From contig JAFQDF010000026.1 of the NCBI GenBank assembly GCA_017416185.1, positions 1 through 64,000 of the forward strand: a stretch of DNA of 64,000 bases. Direction: 5' to 3'. The stretch's first letter is position 1. Each line of letters begins with the position of its first letter. This DNA is from Clostridia bacterium (GTDB lineage Bacteria; Bacillota; Clostridia; Oscillospirales; CAG-272). The notes beneath the pieces are model-generated. The model was not told the DNA's origin and searched no databases. It saw nothing but the letters and a program-made list of their open reading frames with translations. A program made the translations under genes and the position numbers. Shown here piece by piece: positions 52,023-58,868 of the stretch.

Positions 52023-53082
52023 AGCAAAGCGGTGTTCCCACGCGCTTTGCGTAGTCTGCTGCCATTTCTGCGGTCATTTCGGAGGTTACGTTTTCAGACT
52101 TAGTCCACTGCTGCTGCTCGGGCTGGTTGCCGAGGCAACGGCAGATGTCGATTATATCCGCCACTACTGCGGATGCGGTGGGAAGACTTCCTGCACCTGC
52201 TCCGTAGAACATTACGTCACCTAAAGTATTACCGCGCACGAGAACTGCGTTGAATACGTCGTTTACTGTAGAGAGAGGGTTATCGTTATTTACCGCTACG
52301 GGAGAAACTGCCATATAGAGCTTGCCCTCGGGGGTCTTTGCGGCTCTTGCCACAAGCTTGATAGCCTGTCCGTTAGCCTCTGCCTTTTCTACGTCCTCGG
52401 TGGTGATCTCGGTTATACCCTTTGTCATAACAAGGTCGCTTGCCACAAGCTCGCCGAAGGCAAGTGCGGAAAGAATACATATCTTACGGCAAGCATCTAT
52501 TCCGAGGATATCCGCATCGGGATTAGCCTCTGCATAGCCCTTTTCCTGTGCTTCCTTGAGAGCCTCAGCCATAGTCTTGCCGTAGGTCTTCATCTGGGTG
52601 AGGATATAGTTTGTTGTACCGTTGAGGATACCGTTGATCTCGCAGATCTCGTTGCCCGCAAGGGACTCGGTCATAGCGCGAATGATCGGAATACCGCCGC
52701 CAACAGATGCCTCAAAGAGATATCTTACGTTGTTTTCCTTTGCTAAAGCAAGCAGCTCACAGCCGAAGTTGGCCACTACCTCTTTGTTGGAGGTAACTAC
52801 GCTCTTACCTGCCTTGAGCGCGGCAACGGAAAACTCGTATGCAGGGTGGCTTCCGCCCATCATCTCAACTACTACCTTTACCTCAGGGTCATTGACGATA
52901 ACGTCATAGTCGTGAACCACACGGTCACCGAACTCGGAGTCGGGAAAATCGCGGAGGTCAAGAATGTATTTGACGTTTATCTCGTCTCCTGCCTTGGCTT
53001 TACAAGCCTCTGCGTTTACTTTAAGAACCTCGGCGGTACCGCTGCCTATGGTACCAAAGCCTAATAATGCAATATTTATCAT
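52021..53082 (-). CDS. hom: homoserine dehydrogenase without ACT domain
   Basis: 353 aa. It reduces aspartate semialdehyde to homoserine on the way to threonine and methionine. INIALLGFGTIGSGTAEVL (NAD(P) site), VVTSNKEVVA, EASVGGGIPIIRAM and the NGTTNYILTQM signature are complete, with the catalytic DILGIDACRKICILSALAFG. Most Firmicutes enzymes are about 400-430 aa with a C-terminal ACT regulatory domain; here the protein ends after the catalytic core (ADYAKRVGTPLC), so threonine feedback through ACT is not expected. It starts 14 bp after the transglutaminase-like gene. Confidence 0.95.
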   Translation of the reverse strand: MINIALLGFGTIGSGTAEVLKVNAEACKAKAGDEINVKYILDLRDFPDSEFGDRVVHDYDVIVNDPEVKVVVEMMGGSHPAYEFSVAALKAGKSVVTSNKEVVANFGCELLALAKENNVRYLFEASVGGGIPIIRAMTESLAGNEICEINGILNGTTNYILTQMKTYGKTMAEALKEAQEKGYAEANPDADILGIDACRKICILSALAFGELVASDLVMTKGITEITTEDVEKAEANGQAIKLVARAAKTPEGKLYMAVSPVAVNNDNPLSTVNDVFNAVLVRGNTLGDVMFYGAGAGSLPTASAVVADIIDICRCLGNQPEQQQWTKSENVTSEMTAEMAADYAKRVGTPLC

Positions 53083-53096
53083 AATATATTTCCTTT

Positions 53097-54239
53097 CTAA
53101 TTGTAGAAGATCTGAATCGTTATAGAATTGTCACGTGCCGTGGCATCATAAATACTGAATACCTCGTAAAGCACGTCACTGCCAAGCTCCTCGTTTACTC
53201 TCTTAAGAGCAGCCATATAAGGCGCCTCTATATCCTCGCTGCTTTTGGTCTCGGGACAGAGAAGCTCGATATACTCTCTCTTCTGCTCAACGGCAAGCTT
53301 TAACTGATTATATAAAACCTCTTCAATACCCTCGGCAGTCTCTGCATAACAGCCGGTCTTTTTATAATAATTTACGTCACTGACCGCATAGGGTATTATG
53401 TCTTTATTCTCATACTTGTGGTCCAGCTTGATCACATCATCGCTGAGATTGAAATAACCGTGGAAACGAAGCTTATTTTCATCTCCGATATCAGCATCAT
53501 TCCACATAACATCAAGATGATAGTACTGACCCTCTATCTGCACCATATTCCAGACGTGCATAGCACCCTCTGTCTCGCCGTAAATAATAACAGAGTCAAT
53601 ATAGGCCTTGTCAAGAAGCTGCTTGGCCGCATATGCATATCCGTCACAGTAAGCCTCGCCCAAAACTAACGCTCCGTATGCTGTGCTTGAGATCTGCTGA
53701 CGCTCACCGGGAGCATAACGGCAGTGATCAAGGAGATAATCGTTTATAGTCAACTCCTTTTCATAATCGGTCATGGAAGGAAGAACCTTCTCCATAGCAC
53801 TGTCCACAGCATCGTCATACTTAGCGATCATATCGGTTATAACGTCCTGCTCCTCCAGATATACCATTCCGACCTTTGTTTTATGATTGGAATGCTGAAG
53901 AACAAGGGCCTCAAAGTCCACGTAGAAAAGCTCAGGACGGTCTGCTCTTATACAACCGACAACGTTCATAAACACTTCCATATCATAAGAGTAATTGAGA
54001 ATCTCACTCTCGTCGGCTATCTCTGTTGCGGCATCCACCACGCTGTTATATAACAGCTGATCCTTATAGTTAAGAGAATTATAATAGGTACTGTAATCGC
54101 GGGAATCGGGCTCTACCGATATAGCCTCATAATCCATAATTTTGTACTTTATCCATATACCGCTGAGACTTACAACAACGGCAAGCACGATTATGAGCAG
54201 ACCGAAAAGACAATACCACAGTATTTTTCTTTTATCCAT
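53097..54239 (-). CDS. membrane-anchored transglutaminase-like protein
   Basis: 380 aa. One N-terminal helix (about residues 7-29) and an extracytoplasmic transglutaminase-like fold with the Cys-His-Asp triad: LGEAYCDGYAYA (Cys), AMHVWNMVQI (His) and YYHLDVMWND (Asp). An upstream MTDYEKELTINDYLLDHCRY is typical of such domains. Bacterial members are usually cysteine proteases or act on cell-wall peptides; substrate unknown. It shares a transcript with homoserine dehydrogenase, with which there is no obvious link. Confidence 0.85.
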   Translation of the reverse strand: MDKRKILWYCLFGLLIIVLAVVVSLSGIWIKYKIMDYEAISVEPDSRDYSTYYNSLNYKDQLLYNSVVDAATEIADESEILNYSYDMEVFMNVVGCIRADRPELFYVDFEALVLQHSNHKTKVGMVYLEEQDVITDMIAKYDDAVDSAMEKVLPSMTDYEKELTINDYLLDHCRYAPGERQQISSTAYGALVLGEAYCDGYAYAAKQLLDKAYIDSVIIYGETEGAMHVWNMVQIEGQYYHLDVMWNDADIGDENKLRFHGYFNLSDDVIKLDHKYENKDIIPYAVSDVNYYKKTGCYAETAEGIEEVLYNQLKLAVEQKREYIELLCPETKSSEDIEAPYMAALKRVNEELGSDVLYEVFSIYDATARDNSITIQIFYN

Positions 54240-54268
54240 TCTGTACCTCGATATATATACTTAGGGTA

Positions 54269-54297
54269 ATTGTACAACATTTGCGTCTAAATGTCAA
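54269..54297 (-). promoter_or_regulatory. sigma-A promoter of the transglutaminase-hom operon
   Basis: TTGACA (54292-54297), 17 bp, TACAAT (54269-54274), minus strand; it abuts the terminator of the SLH-S51 gene. Confidence 0.75.
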
Positions 54298-54306
54298 TAT
54301 CTCAAA

Positions 54307-54330
54307 AATCTGCCACTTTCATGGCAGATT
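54307..54330 (-). terminator. terminator of the SLH-S51 peptidase gene
   Basis: AATCTGCCA / TGGCAGATT with a 6-nt loop, then TTTTTGAG on the minus strand. Confidence 0.75.
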
Positions 54331-54338
54331 CCGAGTCA

Positions 54339-56507
54339 TCAATTATACAGTTCATCAAGAGGCCTCCACTCCATAGAATTGATATCCTCTGCGACTACAA
54401 CACCGTCAACGTTTCTGAACTTAACAGCGACCCCCGGCTTGTGATAACCCTCCTCGGTGTAGATACGGTAGGATCCGCCGCTGATCTCAAGGCAGGCAAA
54501 GTCAATGGCAACGCCTACAAGGGTAGCATCCTTTAAGATAAGGCGCTTCATCTCCTCCACGCGCTTGGCTTCGTTTCCGTGGGGACAAACTATAACGTCC
54601 ACACAGCCCGTGCCGTAGATATTTTCAAAACGGTCGTCACGGATACCCGAGGTGCCGTATGCGCCAAAGCATATCGCACCGGCGCTGCTTCCCGACATTA
54701 CCGTACCCTCTGCCGCCGCTTTGCGAATAAGAGCGTCAGTACCGTAACGGCGAAGTCTCTCGAGAAGCATACGTGAGTTTCCGCCTGTTACGTAAATTAT
54801 ATCGGCAGCCTCGATCTTCTGTCTTGCGGTATCTGTAGGCAGATCCTCAAGAAGCAGAATGTCGGTGGTACAGCCGCGCCAGGTACACATCTCCGACTTT
54901 ATTGCACCCCAGCCCTCTGTGGGATCGGTACAAGACATACCGATATATAGAACGTGAGGATTATCTTTGCCCGAAAGGGTGATAAGCTCGTCATAAAAGC
55001 TGTAACCGCAGCTTCCGCCCTCCAGCAGATAGTTGCCCATCTCAACAGAGGGTGTAACCGCACGGAGATAGCCCTCGTAGAAACGTTTTATAATAAGTGA
55101 TATCTGAGCTCTTGTAGCCTCCTTACGGGGAGCAAGTGTGGTTTCGGTCATACCCGTAACAAGCCCTGATGCTACCGCAACGCTCATAGAGTCCTTTGCC
55201 CAGTCTGCGATTTGATTTTCATCCTTAAATGAACTAAGGTCAGCTCCTGCGGGCATCTCTATATTTCTAAGCTCTGCGTATGTACATAAAAATCTTGCAA
55301 GCTGCTGACGGGTAACGGGGTCATTTGGTGCAAATCTGTCATCACTTACACCCGAGGTAACGCCCTTGTCCTTTGCCCATTCAACTGCGGCGGAATACCA
55401 TCTGCCCTTCGGCACGTCTGAAAAGCTCTGTACGTCCTTGTATACGGAAAGGTCAGCCCCCTCTATATTGGCAAGTATCATAACGAACTGCGCTCTTGTC
55501 AGAGGTGTAGCGGGGGAGAACTTGTCCTCGCCCATACCGTTCATTATCTTGTTTTCAGCCGCCCAGCTTATGGCCTCGGTATACCAGGCAGATGCCGAAA
55601 CGTCGGTAAAACGTTCATTTATCGAAAGAGGATAGAAGTAACCGTCCTCGGCTAACTCAATTCGCTTACCTGCGGGAACGTAAACCTTATAGCTGCGAAC
55701 GGCCGCAGCCGCTTCTCCATCCATTACGTAAGCATAATGATTTGCCGCCTGCACGTATTCACCCTCTGCGATATTTTCTTTAGCCGCATAGGGCTTTTTC
55801 TCAAAAGAAGAAAGCACGTCCCAGCTTGTCTGTGCGGTATAGTCTATTGAAGAATATGTGGTCGGTCTTTTGTTAACGACAAGTGATGAATCATCAAAGC
55901 ACACCTTGTAAGGCAGAACAAAATAGTCTGTTGATACTATTTCATTTTCTGCACCTACGGTAAAGCTGTCGGTCACTGTATAAACGTCCCACTTGGTATT
56001 GGTGTTTCCGGGGAAGAATTTGTCAACGTTTTCCTCGGTAAGCTCAAGGCTCTTTTTGCCCTTATAGCCTTCGTTTTCGGTGTCAGCGGCAGGCTCCTTC
56101 TCTCTTACGGGAGAAAGGGTGTAGAAGGTTCCTTCAGAAAGGGCTGTGACCTTGATATAATAGGTCTTGCCCGCCTCAAACTCGGTCCATTCGGATACGT
56201 CGGGATCGTTGGTAGAGGATATGGTGCCAAGCTCATTACCGTTTTCGTCATAATATCTGTGAGAGGTAACGTCCCAACCGTAGAAATAATCACCTACAGG
56301 GTCTATCTGCATATCGGTAAAAACACACTTGGGCGCGGGAGCTTCAAACTTGTACCAATAGGTCTCACCCGGCTCTGCCCAATATCTTTTGTCAAATTCT
56401 ATGGTTTCACAATCCTCGGGAATATCGGTAGCATTTACGGTAAAACCGCCCATACCCTGAACACCAAGTATCATAGCGAGTAACAATATGAATAATCTCC
56501 TTTTCAT
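54339..56507 (-). CDS. SLH-anchored peptidase S51 (dipeptidase E/cyanophycinase-like)
   Basis: 722 aa. Signal peptide (1-25, ending FTVNA), an N-terminal beta region (about 30-290), three SLH repeats (about 296-474) and a C-terminal S51 domain (about 482-722): PHVLYIGMSCTDPTEGW, ADIIYVTGGNSRMLLERLRR and the nucleophile Ser in GTVMSGSSAGAICFG (about 606). S51 enzymes cleave aspartyl or isoaspartyl bonds (peptidase E, cyanophycinase) and are normally cytoplasmic or exported without SLH. ATG 56507 after AAGGAG is chosen; the open frame extends 19 codons upstream without support. Confidence 0.88.
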   Translation of the reverse strand: MKRRLFILLLAMILGVQGMGGFTVNATDIPEDCETIEFDKRYWAEPGETYWYKFEAPAPKCVFTDMQIDPVGDYFYGWDVTSHRYYDENGNELGTISSTNDPDVSEWTEFEAGKTYYIKVTALSEGTFYTLSPVREKEPAADTENEGYKGKKSLELTEENVDKFFPGNTNTKWDVYTVTDSFTVGAENEIVSTDYFVLPYKVCFDDSSLVVNKRPTTYSSIDYTAQTSWDVLSSFEKKPYAAKENIAEGEYVQAANHYAYVMDGEAAAAVRSYKVYVPAGKRIELAEDGYFYPLSINERFTDVSASAWYTEAISWAAENKIMNGMGEDKFSPATPLTRAQFVMILANIEGADLSVYKDVQSFSDVPKGRWYSAAVEWAKDKGVTSGVSDDRFAPNDPVTRQQLARFLCTYAELRNIEMPAGADLSSFKDENQIADWAKDSMSVAVASGLVTGMTETTLAPRKEATRAQISLIIKRFYEGYLRAVTPSVEMGNYLLEGGSCGYSFYDELITLSGKDNPHVLYIGMSCTDPTEGWGAIKSEMCTWRGCTTDILLLEDLPTDTARQKIEAADIIYVTGGNSRMLLERLRRYGTDALIRKAAAEGTVMSGSSAGAICFGAYGTSGIRDDRFENIYGTGCVDVIVCPHGNEAKRVEEMKRLILKDATLVGVAIDFACLEISGGSYRIYTEEGYHKPGVAVKFRNVDGVVVAEDINSMEWRPLDELYN

Positions 56508-56535
56508 ATCTGTGCTCCTTATATTTATTAAGTAG

Positions 56536-56564
56536 ATTATAGCATTTTGAGATATAGGTGTCAA
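56536..56564 (-). promoter_or_regulatory. sigma-A promoter of the SLH-S51 gene
   Basis: TTGACA (56559-56564), 17 bp, TATAAT (56536-56541), minus strand. Confidence 0.85.
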
Positions 56565-56570
56565 TAATCC

Positions 56571-56599
56571 TTGACATATACATATTTATGTGTTAATAT
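56571..56599 (+). promoter_or_regulatory. promoter of the candidate antisense RNA
   Basis: TTGACA (56571-56576), 17 bp, TAATAT (56594-56599). No ORF or ribosome site follows; transcription would run toward the small toxin ORF on the other strand. Confidence 0.8.
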
Positions 56600-56605
56600 A
56601 AATAT

Positions 56606-56690
56606 AGCAAGAGGAACAGCTTTAGTTGTTTCCGCAAAATAAACCGTTTATTTGAAAAACCGTCTACTTGGCAGAGTAGGCGGTTATCTC
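56606..56690 (+). ncRNA. candidate antitoxin antisense RNA of a type I toxin-antitoxin locus
   Basis: Predicted about 85 nt, starting AGCAAGAGGAACAGC and ending at the hairpin 56658-56685, followed by ATCTCTTTA. It overlaps the 3' end and stop codon of the convergent toxin transcript. Its first 29 nt are nearly the same as the first 29 nt of the toxin mRNA (AGCAAGAG-AAC-GC...GTTGTTTCCG), i.e. an inverted repeat in DNA. Start, end and function are inferred. Confidence 0.65.
56658..56685. terminator. shared bidirectional terminator of toxin mRNA and antisense RNA
   Basis: AACCGTCTACT / AGTAGGCGGTT with a TGGCAG loop. On the minus strand it is followed by TTTTTC; on the plus strand by a weaker T-rich tail. 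The toxin stop codon overlaps the edge of the stem. Confidence 0.75.
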
Positions 56691-56746
56691 TTTATGTAAA
56701 TAATTATTATCATAACTAAAAGCGTAAATGATAAAACATATTCCAT
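56684..56746 (-). CDS. small hydrophobic peptide, candidate Fst-like type I toxin
   Basis: 20 aa (MEYVLSFTLLVMIIIIYIKR), a single membrane helix with a charged C-terminal KR. ATG 56746 has a GGGAGGTG ribosome site 7 nt upstream. That site is paired in a perfect 7-bp hairpin (GAGGTGT/ACACCTC, 56751-56772) in the leader, so translation should be low without a change in fold. A consensus promoter (56811-56839) drives a leader of about 55 nt. Size, hydrophobicity, hidden ribosome site and a convergent antisense RNA ending at a common terminator match the par/Fst type of toxin-antitoxin locus. Sequence similarity to Fst itself is slight (membrane helix only), so the assignment rests on architecture. 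Confidence 0.7.
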   Translation of the reverse strand: MEYVLSFTLLVMIIIIYIKR

Positions 56747-56750
56747 AATA

Positions 56751-56772
56751 ACACCTCCCTTCGTAGAGGTGT
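56751..56772 (-). promoter_or_regulatory. leader hairpin hiding the toxin ribosome site
   Basis: ACACCTC (56751-56757) pairs with GAGGTGT (56766-56772); in the mRNA this locks the GGGAGGTG ribosome site. Confidence 0.75.
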
Positions 56773-56810
56773 CGGAAACAACCGCCGCCGTTTCTCTTGC
56801 TACGGGTTAA

Positions 56811-56839
56811 ATTATATCACGGTAATATTGTTTTGTCAA
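56811..56839 (-). promoter_or_regulatory. promoter of the small toxin mRNA
   Basis: TTGACA (56834-56839), 17 bp, TATAAT (56811-56816), minus strand. Upstream, 56840-57010 is AT-rich, with TTCTGCATATA-like repeats but no gene. Confidence 0.85.
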
Positions 56840-57016
56840 ACAATTTGATTTTTCTGCATATATTTCTGCATATTACGTTTTTTACTGCATATTATATTTA
56901 ATTTTTATATGCAGATACTGAAAAATATATGCAAAAACAGAGTGAGCATATGCCCACTCTGTAATTGTTTGATTAAAGACCCAAAATCTGTTTTCTTCAT
57001 ATACCAAAGACTACAT

Positions 57017-57039
57017 TATAGACATTTTTCGTCTATAAT
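57017..57039 (+). promoter_or_regulatory. -10 with overlapping palindrome before the 88-aa gene
   Basis: TATAGAC (57017-57023) and GTCTATA (57031-57037) form a perfect inverted repeat overlapping the TATAAT at 57034-57039. The -35 (CTACAT) is poor, which suggests an activator or repressor site. Confidence 0.5.
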
Positions 57040-57097
57040 TCACCTTTCTTTTTAGAATATGATATTATGTCTTTACTAACCGAAAAGGAGAAGCGCA

Positions 57098-57364
57098 ATG
57101 GAACGTATACTTAGTGAACTATGGAACGGGCAAATATGTCCCGCCGAACATCTCGGATGTGGAGATGAAGAAATAAGAAATCTCGAAAGATTTATAGGAG
57201 ATAACGCTGATAAACTTACCAAAGGGTTGTCCGAAAAACAGCAAACAACTTTTGAAAAATATGTGGATTGTATTAACGAATACATAAGTTTAAGTTGCGA
57301 AAGGGCATTTTGTGAAGGTTTTTCTTGTGCTGTAAAAATAATGACTGAAGCTATGGCAAAATAA
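57098..57364 (+). CDS. small DUF6809-like protein
   Basis: 88 aa, mostly helical: MERILSELWNGQICPAEHLG, then GDNADKLTKGLSEKQQTTFEKYVDCINEYISLSCERAFCEGFSCAVKIMTEAM. The layout (ILxELxxGxIxP at the start, a helical middle, and xFxxGFxxxxxxMxEx at the end) is that of DUF6809 small proteins, common in Clostridia and their mobile elements and without known function. AAAAGGAG lies 7 nt upstream of the ATG. Standing alone next to the toxin-antitoxin candidate, it may be part of a small accessory island. Confidence 0.7.
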   Translation: MERILSELWNGQICPAEHLGCGDEEIRNLERFIGDNADKLTKGLSEKQQTTFEKYVDCINEYISLSCERAFCEGFSCAVKIMTEAMAK

Positions 57365-57407
57365 CATCACGGCATTTAATTAATCACAGTCACAACTGCT
57401 GATATTG

Positions 57408-57500
57408 TCGATATGTTTGCATTGCAAACTCGATATGTTGCGTTGCAACTCGATATGTTCACCTAAGGTGAACTCGATATGTTTGCCTTCGGCAAACGAC
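57408..57500. repeat. mini-hairpin array D
   Basis: Four palindromes: GTTTGC-ATT-GCAAAC, GTTGC-GTT-GCAAC, GTTCACC-TAA-GGTGAAC and GTTTGCC-TTC-GGCAAAC, each joined by CTCGATAT. Every loop has three bases. Confidence 0.9.
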
Positions 57501-57511
57501 TATAATACAAA

Positions 57512-57535
57512 AAAGCTGTCCTTTCGGACAGCTTT
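57512..57535 (-). terminator. terminator of the second Gfo/Idh/MocA gene
   Basis: AAAGCTGTCC / GGACAGCTTT with a 4-nt loop and T-run, 8 bp past the stop codon. Confidence 0.85.
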
Positions 57536-57542
57536 ATTTGTC

Positions 57543-58706
57543 TTATATCTCGGGAATCTCGATGGTAACCTCTTTGCCTTCCTTTGCGGAACGAACGATG
57601 CCGTCGATGATTGCCTGGTTGTAGAGGATCTCGGAAGAAGGAACGGGAGCCTCACCGCCATACTTAACAGCGTCGATGAAGGATCTCATCTTGTTCTCGA
57701 AGTTATCAACCTCGTTGTGCTTCATGGGGATCTCGGTAACAACAGGCTCGCCTGCTACGTCGTGATAGATCTTGAGAGGACCGCCGATAGAACCGTTCCA
57801 GCACTCTGTGGAGGGGATTCTCATACTGCCCTTGGTACCCATAATGATGGTATCACCGGGGGTGTCGAGGTGCATATCCCATGCAATACGGAAGTCAAGG
57901 ATAACGCCGTTCTCAAGACGGATAAATCCTGCACCGAAGTCGTCAACGCCGAACTTCTCTGCATACTCGGGATGATTGGGATAGGTTTCGGGCTTGGTAC
58001 CGAAGAAATTGGACGTATAACCGGAAACGGTTACGGGCTTGGGATAGCCGATAGCGTTAAGCACCATATCGAGAGAGTAGCAGCCGATATCTGCAAGTGC
58101 GCCGATACCTGCGGTCTCGTCCTCGATAAAGGAGGTGCCGAAGGGAGTAGGAATACCCTTACGTCTGCCGCCGCCTGTCTGGATGTAGTAGACCTGACCG
58201 AGCTCGCCTGACTGAACTATCTTCTTGACCATCTTCATATTCTCGTCGCAACGGGGCTGGAAGCCGATAGAAAGGATCTTGCCGCTGCGCTTCTCTGCTC
58301 TGCAGATCTCAACAGCCTCCTCGAGAGTAACGCACATAGGCTTCTCAAGAAGAACGTTCAGGCCGTGATCAAGAGCGTAAATGGTACAGGGAGCGTGCTG
58401 ACGGTTGTAGGTACATACGCATACTGCGTCAAGGTCGGGCTCGTTGTCAACCAGCTCGCGGTCGCTGGAATAGAAACGAATACCCTCGGGGAGCTTCTTT
58501 CTTGCAGCAAACGCCTCAGCCTTACCGGGAACGATATCTGCAAGGGCAACGATCTCAACGTCGGGGCATCTCTTGAGAACTCCTGCGTGAGCCTCTGCGA
58601 TCCAGCCCGTACCGATGATACCTACCTTAACCTTCTTTGTTGTATCAACCTCTGTCGTTTCCTGGTTGAACTTAAATTTGTCAAGTATGTTTTCGTTTTC
58701 TGACAT
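57543..58706 (-). CDS. Gfo/Idh/MocA family oxidoreductase
   Basis: 387 aa. KVGIIGTGWIAEAHAGVLKRCPDVEIVALADI is the Rossmann NAD(P) start, LEKPMCVTLEEAVEICR the EKP motif with catalytic Lys (about residues 119-121), and GALADIGCYSLDMVLNAIGYP carries the Asp/His-type region. An N-terminal extension of about 20 aa (NENILDKFKFNQETTEVDTT) precedes the fold. It may oxidise a sugar or inositol-like compound, with DUF4838 and GH36 genes close by. ATG 58706 follows GGAGG; the frame continues 11 codons upstream without a site. Confidence 0.92.
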   Translation of the reverse strand: MSENENILDKFKFNQETTEVDTTKKVKVGIIGTGWIAEAHAGVLKRCPDVEIVALADIVPGKAEAFAARKKLPEGIRFYSSDRELVDNEPDLDAVCVCTYNRQHAPCTIYALDHGLNVLLEKPMCVTLEEAVEICRAEKRSGKILSIGFQPRCDENMKMVKKIVQSGELGQVYYIQTGGGRRKGIPTPFGTSFIEDETAGIGALADIGCYSLDMVLNAIGYPKPVTVSGYTSNFFGTKPETYPNHPEYAEKFGVDDFGAGFIRLENGVILDFRIAWDMHLDTPGDTIIMGTKGSMRIPSTECWNGSIGGPLKIYHDVAGEPVVTEIPMKHNEVDNFENKMRSFIDAVKYGGEAPVPSSEILYNQAIIDGIVRSAKEGKEVTIEIPEI

Positions 58707-58737
58707 GGTAAAAACCTCCGAAATAATTGTTAAAAAC

Positions 58738-58766
58738 ATTGTAACAGTTTAAAGCGGAATTGTCAA
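58738..58766 (-). promoter_or_regulatory. sigma-A promoter of the second Gfo/Idh/MocA gene
   Basis: TTGACA (58761-58766), 17 bp, TACAAT (58738-58743), minus strand. Confidence 0.8.
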
Positions 58767-58805
58767 CTGTTTTGAAAGATTACAAATAAATGTCAGCTAA
58801 ATATA

Positions 58806-58834
58806 TTGAACATGCTGAAATTTTATGGTAAACT
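58806..58834 (+). promoter_or_regulatory. sigma-A promoter of the 429-aa unknown gene
   Basis: TTGAAC (58806-58811), 17 bp, TAAACT (58829-58834). Confidence 0.6.
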
Positions 58835-58868
58835 GTGTAAAAGGAACTATAAAGGAAGGGAAAACAAC

